Source of the DNA: JAMXLO01 sp037201625
GTDB lineage: Bacteria; Pseudomonadota; Alphaproteobacteria; Acetobacterales; Acetobacteraceae
Reading direction: 5' to 3'
DNA length: 64,000 bases
Assembly (NCBI GenBank): GCA_037201625.1
Contig: JBBCGR010000004.1
Location: 434,001 to 498,000, forward strand
A program made the translations under genes and the position numbers. Shown here piece by piece: positions 1 through 9,102 of this stretch; the stretch's first letter is position 1; each line of letters opens with the position of its first letter. The notes beneath the pieces were generated by a model, which saw nothing but the letters and a program-made list of their open reading frames with translations, did no database searches and had not been told where the DNA came from.

Positions 1-211
1 GGTCGAGCATGGCCGCGACCAGGTCGATCATCGAGAACTGGCCCTTGGTCAGGCCGAAAATGTGCGATCCGCGAGTGAAATCGGCGAGCGCCGCTGCGGC
101 GATATCGAGACAGACCCCAGCCCGCTGCTGTCGCCTCACCTGCGCTGGCGAGACACCGCGGACAAACAGGTCCGTCGGATCAAGCCGAGTGCGAAATCTC
201 CGACGGTTCAT
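1..211 (-). CDS. Partial hypothetical protein, runs off left edge
   Basis: An open frame begins with ATG at 211 on the minus strand (MNRRRFRTRLDP...) and stays open to base 1, giving about 70 residues without a stop. It follows the methyltransferase ending at 271 after about 60 bases on the same strand, so it may be co-transcribed with it. The visible part ends in a stretch reading GLTKGQFSMIDLVAAML. I do not recognise the family. Its position and orientation suggest a further gene of the mobile element. Confidence 0.5.
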   Translation of the reverse strand, partial: MNRRRFRTRLDPTDLFVRGVSPAQVRRQQRAGVCLDIAAAALADFTRGSHIFGLTKGQFSMIDLVAAMLD

Positions 212-270
212 GTAGGTACCTGCAACGTTTGCACGCCCGAGAGTTTACGCTCGCGACGTGTAACAACCGT

Positions 271-1695
271 TCACGCCGCGGCAGGCTCCTCAGCGCGAGC
301 CGCAGCGACTTCGGCAAACGTGCCGCCACCGTCATCGAGCACCGCTTGGCCGCCGCTGAAGTTCTGCCATCGTTGCACAATCACGTCGCAGTAGGCCGGT
401 GCGATCTCCAATGCGTAGCACCGCCTGGCGTGCTGTTCCGCGGCAATGATGGTCGAACCGGAGCCGCAGAACGGCTCGTAGAGCAGATCGCCAGCGTCGC
501 TGAACGCGCGGATGATTTCGGCAGGCAGAGCCACAGGGAAAGGCGCCGGATGGTGCAGACCCTTGCCGATGTGGCCCTTGTGCCGCAGCACGCGCACGAC
601 GCTCTCAGGCAGGTAAGTCAGCTCTTCGTCCGACACATTGAGCATGGCGTGGCCCAGCTCCTCGAGGCGCCGCAGCACCCGAACCACGCTGTCGGGAATC
701 TTTCGTGGCTGCACCTCGCGGCCGGCATGCGTGAAATCCCGCACCACCCCGCTCTTGTCGCGCAATCCACCCTTGCCATGAACGTCACCCGCCCATACGG
801 ACAACTTCGTTTTGCGGGGTTTCTCAGCCTGGCGGTTGAAATGGAAGATCCACTCATGCGATGGCGCCAGCCGACCGTTCCAATCACCCGGCAGTCCCGG
901 CCCCTGGTCCCACACATACCAACCGAACCGACGCCAACCCTGGGAACGCATCCACTCGATCCAAGCATCCCAATAGGCAATCCACTCGCCCTCGTGGTGA
1001 ATCAGCCCCAGGTTCACCAGCACCTGCGCGTCGTTCCGCATCGGCAGCACCGCGAACACGCCCTGCATCAACAGATCCCAGTCACCGATTGACGATGTGT
1101 AGTCGCGCTGCTGACCGTACGGCGGCGACGTAAAGCAGAGATCAGCCGACGCGCCCGCCATCAACCGCGCCACCGTCGCCGGATCCGTGGCGTCGCCGCA
1201 GAGCACCCGGTGCAGACCGAGCGACCAGAGATCGCCAGGCCGCGTGATCGGCACCGCAGGCACCGCTGGCGTCTCGTCCGGGTCGGTGAGACCATCCGCT
1301 CCGATCAGCCGCAATTCTTCGAGTTCAACTCCATCGAACCCGGTGAGCGCGAGCTCGATACCCGCATGCGCCAGGTCGCCCAACTCCAGCGCCAGCAGCT
1401 CTCGATCCCAATCGGACTCCTCGTTCGTCCGGTTGTCTGCGATCCGGTAGGCCCGCGCCTGGTTCCCCGAGAGATCGGTCGCGATGTGCACTGGCACCTC
1501 GGCCATGCCGAGCAACCGCGCCGCGGCGAGCCGCGCATGTCCGACCACGACAACCATGTTCCGATCGACCACGATGGGCTGTCGCCAGCCGAACTCTCTG
1601 AGTGAGCCTGCGACCTTCGCGACGGCAGCCTCATGCCGGCGCGGATTGTGTTCATACGGCACGACCTGGCCGATCGGAACGAGTGCGACCTTCAC
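271..1695 (-). CDS. ParB-domain / DNA methyltransferase fusion (TSPPY type)
   Basis: This 474-residue protein has an N-terminal ParB/Srx-like domain (about residues 1-130, with the conserved NPRRHE and VVGHARLAAA segments). A SAM-dependent DNA methyltransferase of the beta-type motif order follows: catalytic motif TSPPYG near residue 190 and SAM-binding FCGSGST near residue 420. SPPY motifs are typical of N4-cytosine enzymes and DPPY of N6-adenine enzymes, so this copy may modify cytosine. It starts at GTG 1695, sharing a 4-base GTGA overlap with the stop of the upstream paralogue, so translation is probably coupled. Such fusions are common in phages, where methylation may protect from host restriction. 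No restriction endonuclease is visible nearby. A short internal near-repeat (DSVVRVLRR... / ESVVRVLRH...) lies before the FxGxG motif. Confidence 0.88.
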   Translation of the reverse strand: MKVALVPIGQVVPYEHNPRRHEAAVAKVAGSLREFGWRQPIVVDRNMVVVVGHARLAAARLLGMAEVPVHIATDLSGNQARAYRIADNRTNEESDWDRELLALELGDLAHAGIELALTGFDGVELEELRLIGADGLTDPDETPAVPAVPITRPGDLWSLGLHRVLCGDATDPATVARLMAGASADLCFTSPPYGQQRDYTSSIGDWDLLMQGVFAVLPMRNDAQVLVNLGLIHHEGEWIAYWDAWIEWMRSQGWRRFGWYVWDQGPGLPGDWNGRLAPSHEWIFHFNRQAEKPRKTKLSVWAGDVHGKGGLRDKSGVVRDFTHAGREVQPRKIPDSVVRVLRRLEELGHAMLNVSDEELTYLPESVVRVLRHKGHIGKGLHHPAPFPVALPAEIIRAFSDAGDLLYEPFCGSGSTIIAAEQHARRCYALEIAPAYCDVIVQRWQNFSGGQAVLDDGGGTFAEVAAARAEEPAAA

Positions 1696-2987
1696 GCCGC
1701 GGCCGCCTGATCCGCGCGCGCCGTGGCAACCTCGGCGAAGGTGCGCGAGCCGCCATCGAGTACTGCCGCCCCGCCGACGAACTCTTGCCAGCGTTGCACC
1801 ACGACATCGCAGTAGCCCGGCTCAATCTCGAGGCCGATGCAGCCGCGACCAAGCATCTCGGCGGCGATGAACGAAGTGCCGGAGCCGGAGAACGGGTCGT
1901 AGACCAGTTGCCCGGGCAGCGAGTTGTTCTCCATCGGCCGGCGCATGCATTCCACCGGCTTCTGCGTCGAGTGCCCGGTGTCGGACTTCAGATGCTCGAT
2001 GAACCACACGGTCGATTGCTTGCGGTCGCCCTGCCACGCGCCGGTCGCTCCCTCGCGCACGGCATAGACCGCCAACTCGTGTTCCTCGGTGAAGCGGAAG
2101 TCGTCAGGCTGGCCCTCGCGGACCGCGTAGAAGCACGGCTCATGCTGCCAGTGGTAGTGCCCGCGCGACAGCGCCGGTCGCGTCTTCACCCACACGATCT
2201 GAGCGCGAACAGCCAAGCGACACGCGGCGAGGCTCTCCTCGACCACAGCGCAGTGCAGCCCGCCATGCCAGACATAGGCGACGTTGCCAGGGAACAGCGC
2301 CCAAGCGGTGCGCCAGTCGGCCCGGTCGTCATTCGTCACCACGCCGATCGCCGCGCCCGGCGAGCTGATGCCCGCGCGCTGCCGCCACGATGCGTCATAG
2401 TTCACGCCGTACGGCGGGTCGGTCACCATAAGCGACGGCCGCGCCGTCCCGAGCGCCCGCCGAACGGTCTCGATATTCGAACTGTCCCCGCAGAGCAGCC
2501 GGTGCCGGCCGAACGTCCAGAGATCGCCAACCCGGGTCACCGGAACCGCCGGCAGGGCTGGAGCCGCGTCGGGATCGGTAAGGCCCTCCGACCCGGCAAT
2601 CCGGATGCGCGCCAGCTCGTCGGTGTCAAACCCGGTCAGCAGCAGATCGATCCCGGCATCGGCGAGGTCCCCGAGCTCCAAAGCAAGCAGCTCGTTGTCC
2701 CACTCCGCCTCTTCGTTCGTCCGGTTGTCCGCCAACCGATACGCTTGCAACTGCGCCGGCGACAGACCGTCGGCGATGTGCACCGGCACCTCGGTCATGC
2801 CGAGCAGCCGAGCCGCAGCAAGCCGAACGTGGCCGACCACCACAACCATGTCGGGCGCCACCACGATCGGCTGTCGCCAGCCGAACTCGCGGAGGGAGGC
2901 CGCGACCTTGGCGACCGCCGCCTCCGACTTGCGCGGATTGCGGGCGTAGGGGATCAGCCGGTCGATCGGCAGTGTCCGGACCTTCAT
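1692..2987 (-). CDS. ParB-domain / DNA methyltransferase fusion (TDPPY type)
   Basis: This 431-residue paralogue of the next gene shares a near-identical N-terminal ParB/Srx-like domain (about 140 residues) but has a different methyltransferase half. The catalytic motif is TDPPYG near residue 192 and the SAM-binding motif is FSGSGTS near residue 367, the order expected of beta-class enzymes. DPPY suggests N6-adenine methylation. ATG at 2987 is the start; its stop overlaps the GTG start of the downstream paralogue. The pair looks like a duplication of the ParB part joined to two catalytic domains. It is divergent from the DUF3489 gene at 3103. Target sequences cannot be read from the sequence. 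Confidence 0.88.
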   Translation of the reverse strand: MKVRTLPIDRLIPYARNPRKSEAAVAKVAASLREFGWRQPIVVAPDMVVVVGHVRLAAARLLGMTEVPVHIADGLSPAQLQAYRLADNRTNEEAEWDNELLALELGDLADAGIDLLLTGFDTDELARIRIAGSEGLTDPDAAPALPAVPVTRVGDLWTFGRHRLLCGDSSNIETVRRALGTARPSLMVTDPPYGVNYDASWRQRAGISSPGAAIGVVTNDDRADWRTAWALFPGNVAYVWHGGLHCAVVEESLAACRLAVRAQIVWVKTRPALSRGHYHWQHEPCFYAVREGQPDDFRFTEEHELAVYAVREGATGAWQGDRKQSTVWFIEHLKSDTGHSTQKPVECMRRPMENNSLPGQLVYDPFSGSGTSFIAAEMLGRGCIGLEIEPGYCDVVVQRWQEFVGGAAVLDGGSRTFAEVATARADQAAAA

Positions 2988-3102
2988 GCTACGTCCGCAG
3001 ACCCGCCATGATGATCTCCGGTCGTAATAGAATTGCTATCAGGGGTTGTATGGCCCATGTTGGATTTACGGGATTTCCCGTGCAAAAACATGGAGTTAGA
3101 CG
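2988..3102. promoter_or_regulatory. Divergent intergenic region with small palindrome
   Basis: This 115-base gap separates the methyltransferase pair (minus) from the DUF3489 gene (plus), so it should hold both promoters. An inverted repeat ACGGG-ATTT-CCCGT (3068-3081) lies 21 bases before the plus-strand start and could be an operator. A GGAG ribosome binding site sits about 8 bases before ATG 3103. No convincing -35/-10 pair could be assigned by eye. Confidence 0.35.
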
Positions 3103-3909
3103 ATGCCAAAGACCCGCCAGACTGCCGGCAAGCCTGCCACCCAAAAGGCCGGCAAGCCCTTCACCGCCAGCAAGGATCGCGCCGCCCGCAAGGCCAAGCC
3201 CGCCACGGTCTCCCTCGACCAGGCCGAGCACGACGCCGCCCGCGACGCACCGCCACACCGCACCCTGACTACCGTCGGCCGCAAGGGCCGCCAGGCCAAG
3301 CCTGCCGCACCCGCCAGCACGCCAGAGACCGCCTACGCCGAAGCCGAGGCAATCGCCCGCGAGACCGGCACGCCGATCGCCGCGACCCTCGCGGCAGCGG
3401 CACCCACCCCGGCCCTGCCTGAGACGCACGCCGGCGCGCCGCAGGCCCTGGTGATCGACGTCGGCTCCGCGGAATGCACTACGCTCGCCAACCGGATCGC
3501 CGCCCTGCTCGGCCGCGAAGTGCGGATCATGGACATGCTCACTGGCCGGCTGCTGGACACGGTCGCCGCACCGGAGCGCAAGGCACACACCGGCGGCGGC
3601 AAGGCCCGGTCGGTGATCGTCGAAGCCTGCAGCCGCCCCGGGGGCGCCACCGCGGCTGAGTTGTTCACCGCGACAGGCTGGAAATTCGCGAGCTGGAGCC
3701 ACCAACTGAAGATCGCCGCGGCCGCCACCGGGCTGGCCAACGCCATCCGCAAGGTCGACGGCACCACCCGCTACTTCCTGACGCAGCCCGCCACCGCGCC
3801 GGCCGCCGACGCACCGGCACCCGAGGCCCGGGCACCCGAGGCCCCGGCAGACGAGACTGCCATGACTGACGCCACGGGTGAGGCCGAGCCCGAGCAAGAG
3901 GCCGCCTGA
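3103..3909 (+). CDS. DUF3489-family protein
   Basis: A 268-residue protein with a lysine/alanine-rich N-terminus (MPKTRQTAGKPATQKAGK). Its later part (about residues 165-230) resembles DUF3489: RSVIVEACSRPGGATAAELF followed by a helix-turn-helix-like stretch and GLANAIRKVDGTTRYFL. The family pattern is that of a small DNA-binding domain; its biological role is unknown. The C-terminus is a low-complexity Ala/Pro/Glu tail. A GGAG motif precedes the ATG. It is followed after 77 bases by a 130-residue protein that I recall being found with DUF3489 genes in other alphaproteobacteria, so the two may form a unit. Confidence 0.72.
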   Translation: MPKTRQTAGKPATQKAGKPFTASKDRAARKAKPATVSLDQAEHDAARDAPPHRTLTTVGRKGRQAKPAAPASTPETAYAEAEAIARETGTPIAATLAAAAPTPALPETHAGAPQALVIDVGSAECTTLANRIAALLGREVRIMDMLTGRLLDTVAAPERKAHTGGGKARSVIVEACSRPGGATAAELFTATGWKFASWSHQLKIAAAATGLANAIRKVDGTTRYFLTQPATAPAADAPAPEARAPEAPADETAMTDATGEAEPEQEAA

Positions 3910-3986
3910 CTACGGATCAGGGGCGAAATACCGCCCCTCCCTCCGCCCAAAGGGCGCAGCGGACCACCAGCACCAAGGCCAGCACC

Positions 3987-4379
3987 ATGACGAACCTCGC
4001 CATCCCGACCACCGAAAACCCCGAATGGGGCTTCTTCGGCACCATGTCGCGACAAGCGTCCGCCAGCCCCACCGACGCCGCCTGGGACGCCGCCCTGACG
4101 GCGATCGTCGCTGCCACCGCCTGCACCCCTGACGAAGCCTGCATTTTCCTCGACAGCCGCTACGGCCGCAATTTCGCCGACGACGTCAGCGGCTACCTGC
4201 TCGTCGATCGGACCGTCGGCACCGCGATAGAGAGCGCGGTCACCCGCTGGATGGGCTGGACCATCACTCGCGCGACCAGCCGCACGACGGGTATCCCTAC
4301 CGGCCTACCCTACCTCACCGGATTTGTTGGGCAAGCGGCGATCGAAATCGAAGCCGAAGCCGGCACGAAGGTGGACTGA
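3987..4379 (+). CDS. Conserved hypothetical protein, partner of DUF3489 gene
   Basis: A 130-residue protein without signal peptide or membrane segment, starting MTNLAIPTTENPEWGFFGTM. It contains a FLDSRYGRNFADDV segment and a C-terminal RWMGWTITRATSRTTGIPTG / LPYLTGFVG region. These segments match my memory of a widespread alphaproteobacterial accessory-region family of unknown function often encoded beside DUF3489 proteins. It lies downstream of the DUF3489 gene on the same strand. Function cannot be inferred from visible motifs. Confidence 0.65.
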   Translation: MTNLAIPTTENPEWGFFGTMSRQASASPTDAAWDAALTAIVAATACTPDEACIFLDSRYGRNFADDVSGYLLVDRTVGTAIESAVTRWMGWTITRATSRTTGIPTGLPYLTGFVGQAAIEIEAEAGTKVD

Positions 4380-4653
4380 TGGCGCACGACACCGGGGACA
4401 AGGAAGGTCGCGTGGTCCACCAAGGATCGCCCGCGCTCGCGGCTCCGGCCGCCATCGAAAGGCGCGTCGGTCATCGCATCCCGCAAGGCCGAGCCCGGTC
4501 GCTTCCTGGCTAACTGGTTCGGGCTCATGCAAACGGATTGCCTTCTTCTTTCGCCAAATGGGAAATGTCGGGCTCGAGATCCGTCGCGAAGGTGCGATTG
4601 ACGGCCGTAGGAAACGCGCTTCGGATGGCTAAACTTAAGGGGCGAGGAGCGGA

Positions 4654-6537
4654 ATGGCGACTTCAGATCCTGGGATACCGCCGGAGGAGATGTTCCGGGT
4701 GGTGTTCGCCGATACCCACTTCCCGCTCCTCAGCGCCGACACCGTGACCTTGGCCGCATTCCTGGCCAATCCCCGCGCCGTGGAGGGCTGTCATCTCATC
4801 CTGGACTTCCCCTCGTTGCGACCTGATCGGCGCGGTGCGGTGCTAAACGCCTTCAGGGGCCTGATATCGCGCATCGATCTCGATGATCAATTCATTGCTC
4901 TGCTATGCGGCTCGCCCGCCGTGCACAACACACCAGCAGCCCCGGCCGGGATCGAGGCCTTGTTCGGACCTGGCGACAAGCCCTACCTCGTCCAGCAGGT
5001 CGGATCCACGGCACTCCGCTGGGATGAAACCTCGCCCTGGCCGGCGGCCTATCGGCACTTCCTGGGCCATCTTCGGACCTTGGTCGAAGGCTATGCCTTG
5101 CTGATGGCCCGTCGCCACGAAGACCTCCATGCCGGCCTGGCGGCCCAGGGCTTTGCCGATCCGAACCTGCAGGTGCTCGACCAGTCCTCGCGCGTGTTGC
5201 CGACGCGGTTTCATTACGCAGCGGCGTCGCTTGGAGCCTGGGGCGGCGGCGCGCGGAATGTGCAGTTCTTCTGCCAATATGCGACGAGCCCGCAGATCAC
5301 GAACCCCAAGGTCAACCATGACTACGCGGAGCGCATCGGATACGACGCTGACGAAGCCAAGGCCCTGACCGACAGCGGCATCGTCGTTGTGCCGATCTCG
5401 CTGGTCGCGCAACTGCAGCAAGCGCAGGGCGATTTCGCCCTTTTCGGCGGCCTCCCGATCGACGAGTTCAACGCCGTCAACCTGCCCGACCGGGCCATTC
5501 TCGGAACCGGCCCACGAGGACCCGAAGTCCTGCCAGGCCTGATCGTGGACACGAACTATCGCACGCCGTTCTGGGCCCGGCGCTTCTGCGACCAGGCACT
5601 CCTCGGCGGCGAGGACGTGCTTCGCGACCACTACACCGACTTCTACGCGAACACCGTTCATGCCGGCCTGGTCCGGTGCAAGCACTACTGTGTGCCGATC
5701 ATCGAGGTCGGGTCGGAAGCGGAACTGTGCGATCTCGCCGCCGCCATTCCTAAGCGGAGCGACGAAGGGGTGTTCTATCGCGGCCAGGGAATGCTCTACC
5801 CCTTGCAGCGCCATCCGAAGGTCCAGCGCCTGCTCTTTGGCGCCAGTGCGCGGCCGGAACCGTCCCTGGTGACTTCGGCGGCACGTAAGCGCTTCGACTA
5901 CGACTCGCTGCACTTTGCGCTGCGCCTCTTCCTTGAGGCGGAGCTGTTCGGCGTCCGCGGTGCAGCCGCCGAAGACGACGCGGACTATTGCGCCTGGGTC
6001 GAGGAGTCCGGGCGGCTGACCTGCGACATCGACTACGCGATCATGGCGCTCGCCCAGCACTATGGCCTCCCGAGTCACGGGCTGGACGTCACCCGCGATA
6101 TCGACATCGCGCTCTGGTTTGCGACAAATAAGTGGTCCGGCGGGCCGCCGGCCATCTACACGGCCATGACCGCGGGAGACTGGGGACCCGACCCGGAGAA
6201 GTGGCCGGTCATCTTAGCCTGTCAGCAAGTCACCCACTCGACGGGCATGTCGCTGCAAGGCTGTCGCGAGCTCGATGCCTTCGGACTAGGCGCGCTCCGC
6301 CCCCTACGCCAGAAAGCTAGCTTCTTCTTGGGTGGGCATGGCGACCATCAGAACCGGCTGGGCGAGGCCGTGGTCTGCGCTTTCCGGTTGAAGCCCGGCA
6401 AATGGCCCACCACGGCCACGTTCGACGATCTCTTTCCGCCGCCCGACGAAGACGCGGCCTACGCCGCCATGCTGCGCTTCGCCGAGCGTCCGCAATTCAG
6501 ATCGCTTGGCGCCGAACAGGTGGCCCGCTACCACTAG
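4654..6537 (+). CDS. FRG-domain protein
   Basis: A 627-residue protein with no signal peptide or membrane segment. The last 280 residues or so carry an FRG domain: GVFYRGQG near residue 370 and the hallmark AQHYGLPSHGLDVT with following ALWFATNKW near residues 465-490. The first 340 residues do not match a family I know; they include FADTHFPLLSADTVTLAAFL and a Cys-containing RCKHYCVPIIEVGSE stretch just before the FRG part. FRG domains are of unknown biochemical function and are frequent in mobile elements and near defence genes. GAGGAG lies just before the ATG. It is a monocistronic-looking cargo gene flanked by non-coding DNA; a role in anti-phage defence is plausible but unproven. Confidence 0.8.
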   Translation: MATSDPGIPPEEMFRVVFADTHFPLLSADTVTLAAFLANPRAVEGCHLILDFPSLRPDRRGAVLNAFRGLISRIDLDDQFIALLCGSPAVHNTPAAPAGIEALFGPGDKPYLVQQVGSTALRWDETSPWPAAYRHFLGHLRTLVEGYALLMARRHEDLHAGLAAQGFADPNLQVLDQSSRVLPTRFHYAAASLGAWGGGARNVQFFCQYATSPQITNPKVNHDYAERIGYDADEAKALTDSGIVVVPISLVAQLQQAQGDFALFGGLPIDEFNAVNLPDRAILGTGPRGPEVLPGLIVDTNYRTPFWARRFCDQALLGGEDVLRDHYTDFYANTVHAGLVRCKHYCVPIIEVGSEAELCDLAAAIPKRSDEGVFYRGQGMLYPLQRHPKVQRLLFGASARPEPSLVTSAARKRFDYDSLHFALRLFLEAELFGVRGAAAEDDADYCAWVEESGRLTCDIDYAIMALAQHYGLPSHGLDVTRDIDIALWFATNKWSGGPPAIYTAMTAGDWGPDPEKWPVILACQQVTHSTGMSLQGCRELDAFGLGALRPLRQKASFFLGGHGDHQNRLGEAVVCAFRLKPGKWPTTATFDDLFPPPDEDAAYAAMLRFAERPQFRSLGAEQVARYH

Positions 6538-7039
6538 CCTGCTGGCCGGCAAGCCCTAGGGATCGGTCTAGCCCCGGTTCAGCGGTCAAGCGGGAATGCG
6601 TTTTCTCCTATTCACCAGCAAGTCGCAGCCAGGAGGTCGGGGGACAGCATACGGAGTTGATGCTTGCATCCGCTGTCGGGATCTGCGCGCAAGCGGGTAT
6701 ACCGCCGAATAGGGATCTCAGCGCCCCACGGCGAAGAGCCCCTTTCACCACAGGAATGTCTGCTATTGGGGAGGCGGCCGGAAGGCGGGAATGACTATGA
6801 TGGGTCGGATGCAGCCGTCATTCAGGTCGTCAAATCCTTTGTGCGAGGTTACTGGGAGCAAGATCGGCCAGCATGGGGTCAAGCAGACCGACCTGTGACG
6901 ACCCCAGGATCGCTATGCAGACAGGACCCTCCAAACGGAACGGAAATCGCTTTTTTCTTCTGTGCCTAGCGCGCTGGCGGGGCGCCAAATACCCACGTTC
7001 GAGACCCCCCTCGGAAGGACCCGCGCCCCGGCCGCTCGG
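6538..7039. other. Non-coding stretch without a convincing gene
   Basis: About 500 bases between the FRG gene and the phage-type gene ending at 7040. Open frames here have no ribosome binding site, no recognisable protein pattern and atypical composition. The stretch includes locally less GC-rich sequence and an inverted pair GAATGAC / GTCATTC around 6790-6830, but nothing that identifies a function. It may be decayed DNA at the edge of the FRG cargo insertion. Confidence 0.5.
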
Positions 7040-7774
7040 TCAGCGACCCGATGCGATCGCCTCCTGCAGCCGCCGCATCAACGCCGGCGCAAAGGCAGGC
7101 ACAATCACCGCGGCGAGGCGAGCGTGGTAGGCGAAGATGGGGCGGTACGTTCCCGTCGGCTCGAACCCGGTCAGCCGGCGCAAGTGGCCGCCGGCGAGCC
7201 GCTCGTAGTAGCCGCCAGTGCCACGCCCATGCGGGCCATGCCCCTCGAAGTAGACGATGCCCGAATCCCGCTGCGACTTTCCGGGCAGTTCCACCGCGCC
7301 GCCCGCTCCTCCAGCACCGAGCTTGCGTGACACGCGTCGCGCCCGCTTGGCGGTGGAACGGGTGGTCCTCGCCGCCGCGCGCAACTTGCGCAGCAGGCCC
7401 TCGGGCAGGTTGCCGTGCGAGTCGTGCAATGCCGGCGCCGAACTGCCAGGCAACACCAGCGCCGCACCACGTGGACTGCGCGCGCCGCCAGTCTCCTCCA
7501 GTTGTAGATACGCCGCCTGAGTGTCCTTGATGAACACCTCGGCGGCGAGCGTGGACTTCGACGCCGGCCGCGCGACCACCGAGTTGACAGTGAACGGCTT
7601 CGGCGGGCCGCCCTTCGCGAAAATGGCTGGTATCTCGCGGGTGATTGTCACCTTGCCGAGCTGCGCCATGTCGGTGAGCGCACGCGCAATGGCGAACGGC
7701 ATCTGGTCGCGCTCAAGCACCATCAACAGGCGATCGAGCATCGAGAAGTTGTCGGTGAGGCTGATCCGGATCAT
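7040..7774 (-). CDS. Phage-type hypothetical protein (possible minor tail/virion protein)
   Basis: A 244-residue protein starting MIRISLTDNFSMLDRLL. The N-terminal 60 residues (ARALTDMAQLGKVTITREIP, followed by a PKPFTVNS stretch) resemble minor tail or head-tail proteins annotated in alphaproteobacterial prophages, where an N-terminal helix is followed by a basic, Gly-rich central part. Residues 130-170 are basic and rich in Ala and Gly. It is last in the leftward gene series from the primase. The assignment rests on general resemblance only; a nucleic-acid-binding or accessory role is an alternative. Confidence 0.5.
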   Translation of the reverse strand: MIRISLTDNFSMLDRLLMVLERDQMPFAIARALTDMAQLGKVTITREIPAIFAKGGPPKPFTVNSVVARPASKSTLAAEVFIKDTQAAYLQLEETGGARSPRGAALVLPGSSAPALHDSHGNLPEGLLRKLRAAARTTRSTAKRARRVSRKLGAGGAGGAVELPGKSQRDSGIVYFEGHGPHGRGTGGYYERLAGGHLRRLTGFEPTGTYRPIFAYHARLAAVIVPAFAPALMRRLQEAIASGR

Positions 7775-7858
7775 GCGCCACCCCCTCGCAACAAGACGGT
7801 GCGCGCCCTCGCGGAATTCCGGACGGTGAGGATTAGAAGGGCTTAGCCCGTCCCGTTG

Positions 7859-8824
7859 TCAAGCGGTTTCAATCGATTCCGACCGCGCGCGATTGCCAAC
7901 GTCAGTGCAGCCCGAGCTGCGCCGACCAAAGTAGTGATCCGCGAGCTCGCCAAGGCCCGTCTTCAGCCGCTCACCGCACGGCGCACGGCGGGTCCGCGCA
8001 TAAAGCGCGAAGCCCTCGACGGTGCCGCCAAGCACGATCCACAACACCACCGCCCGATTGACGACGGCGACCGCCGCCATGGCGCGCCGCGCTGCACCGG
8101 CCGCATTTACCTGCCGGTCGCTGACGCCGGTTCGCCGAAACGGCTGGACGTGGATCGATGATTGCCCAGTGCATGGGATCGTGGCCTGCGCCGCTTGCAG
8201 TTCATCGCGAAGCAGCTCGGCCGCGTCGAACTCGCGGGCGGTGATCGTTTGGGCACGCAGCAGCGCCACGAGTGGATCCGATCGCCTCGCCCGCCGGACC
8301 GTATTGTTCGGCCGATCTGGATCAGGACCGTCCTCGATTTCGACATCCGCCTCGCGCAATCGCTCGCCACGCCGCCTGCCACGCATCGGCCGGAGCCGCA
8401 GTCCCGGGCCGTAATCCCGACCGTGCTGGACGCCATCATCACGCCCGACCCGCGCCGCGCGGGCGACCCTGGCGATATCGTCGGCTGCACGCGCGGAGCG
8501 AATACGCGCGATGAGGGCCGCGGGTCGCTCGCTGGGGTCGGTATTAACCAGCCGGTCGTCGGGTGGGTCGGCAGGATGCCGCAGCCGAGGCCCGGACGGG
8601 TCCACACACCACGGCAGCACCACAGCGCCGTCTGACACCTCCGAGCGGCTGAGGCGGGCGCACACGATCCGGATGCGGTAGCCCTGATCGCCAGCCCGAC
8701 GGACGGGCCTGACTTGGAGAATCCGATAGACAACCCGACCTTTCGGTGACGCCATCAAGGTGCCAGGGACGAGATCACCGCCCGACGATCTCGCGCGCAA
8801 GGTGAGCGTCAATTGATCTGGCAT
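7859..8824 (-). CDS. Phage-associated hypothetical protein, two-part
   Basis: A 321-residue protein. Residues 1-75 (KGRVVYRILQVRPVRRAGDQ, then GYRIRIVCARLSRSEV and GAVVLPW) match a pattern I recall from small phage-associated proteins of alphaproteobacteria. The middle is Arg/Asp-rich and probably disordered. The C-terminal 90 residues (RRAMAAVAVVNRAVVLWIVL through RLKTGLGELADHYFG) resemble the DUF6456 C-terminal helical unit found in small phage regulators. The protein may be a fusion of two genes that are separate elsewhere. It follows the primase-helicase on the same strand beyond an iteron-like region. Function unknown. Confidence 0.5.
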   Translation of the reverse strand: MPDQLTLTLRARSSGGDLVPGTLMASPKGRVVYRILQVRPVRRAGDQGYRIRIVCARLSRSEVSDGAVVLPWCVDPSGPRLRHPADPPDDRLVNTDPSERPAALIARIRSARAADDIARVARAARVGRDDGVQHGRDYGPGLRLRPMRGRRRGERLREADVEIEDGPDPDRPNNTVRRARRSDPLVALLRAQTITAREFDAAELLRDELQAAQATIPCTGQSSIHVQPFRRTGVSDRQVNAAGAARRAMAAVAVVNRAVVLWIVLGGTVEGFALYARTRRAPCGERLKTGLGELADHYFGRRSSGCTDVGNRARSESIETA

Positions 8825-8975
8825 GTTGATCGTCCTGCTTGGTCCTGGTCATTCAACCCAGCCCGCCGTGACCACCACCAGCCTGGCGGTCGGTGCCGAT
8901 TCATTGGAGCGGCAGGAGTATTCCTCTGTGCAGTGCGACGTGGGTTATCAGTCGCCGTTCCGCAATGGCCGCCGA

Positions 8976-9102
8976 ATGACGCGTGACGCACATGACGCAG
9001 GTGACGCATTTTCCCTATAAATGCCCTACGCCCCTCAGTACCTCTTACCGATCCCCCTCCAGGACCTAGGTAAGCAAGTGCGTCATGTGCGTCATGCGTC
9101 AT
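8976..9102. repeat. Mirrored iteron-like array at primase 3' end (candidate origin)
   Basis: The left arm has four TGACGC copies (8977, 8984, 8993, 9002) and the right arm three inverted copies GCGTCA (9080, 9089, 9096). Left arm ATGACGCGTGACGCACATGA (from 8976) and the reverse complement of the right arm ATGACGCATGACGCACATGA (from 9102) are nearly identical, so the arms form a long inverted repeat around an AT-richer spacer of about 75 bases. The right arm includes the primase stop codon. Iterons beside a primase-helicase gene are a common origin layout in phages and satellites; origin function here is inferred. Confidence 0.6.

Noticed and set aside
271..2987. Complete restriction-modification system
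   Set aside because: No restriction endonuclease or specificity subunit is recognisable beside the methyltransferases; ParB fusions of this type are usually solitary phage enzymes.
4380..4653. Small plus-strand gene before the FRG gene
   Set aside because: The available frame is Arg/Lys/Ser-rich without family resemblance and has no ribosome binding site.
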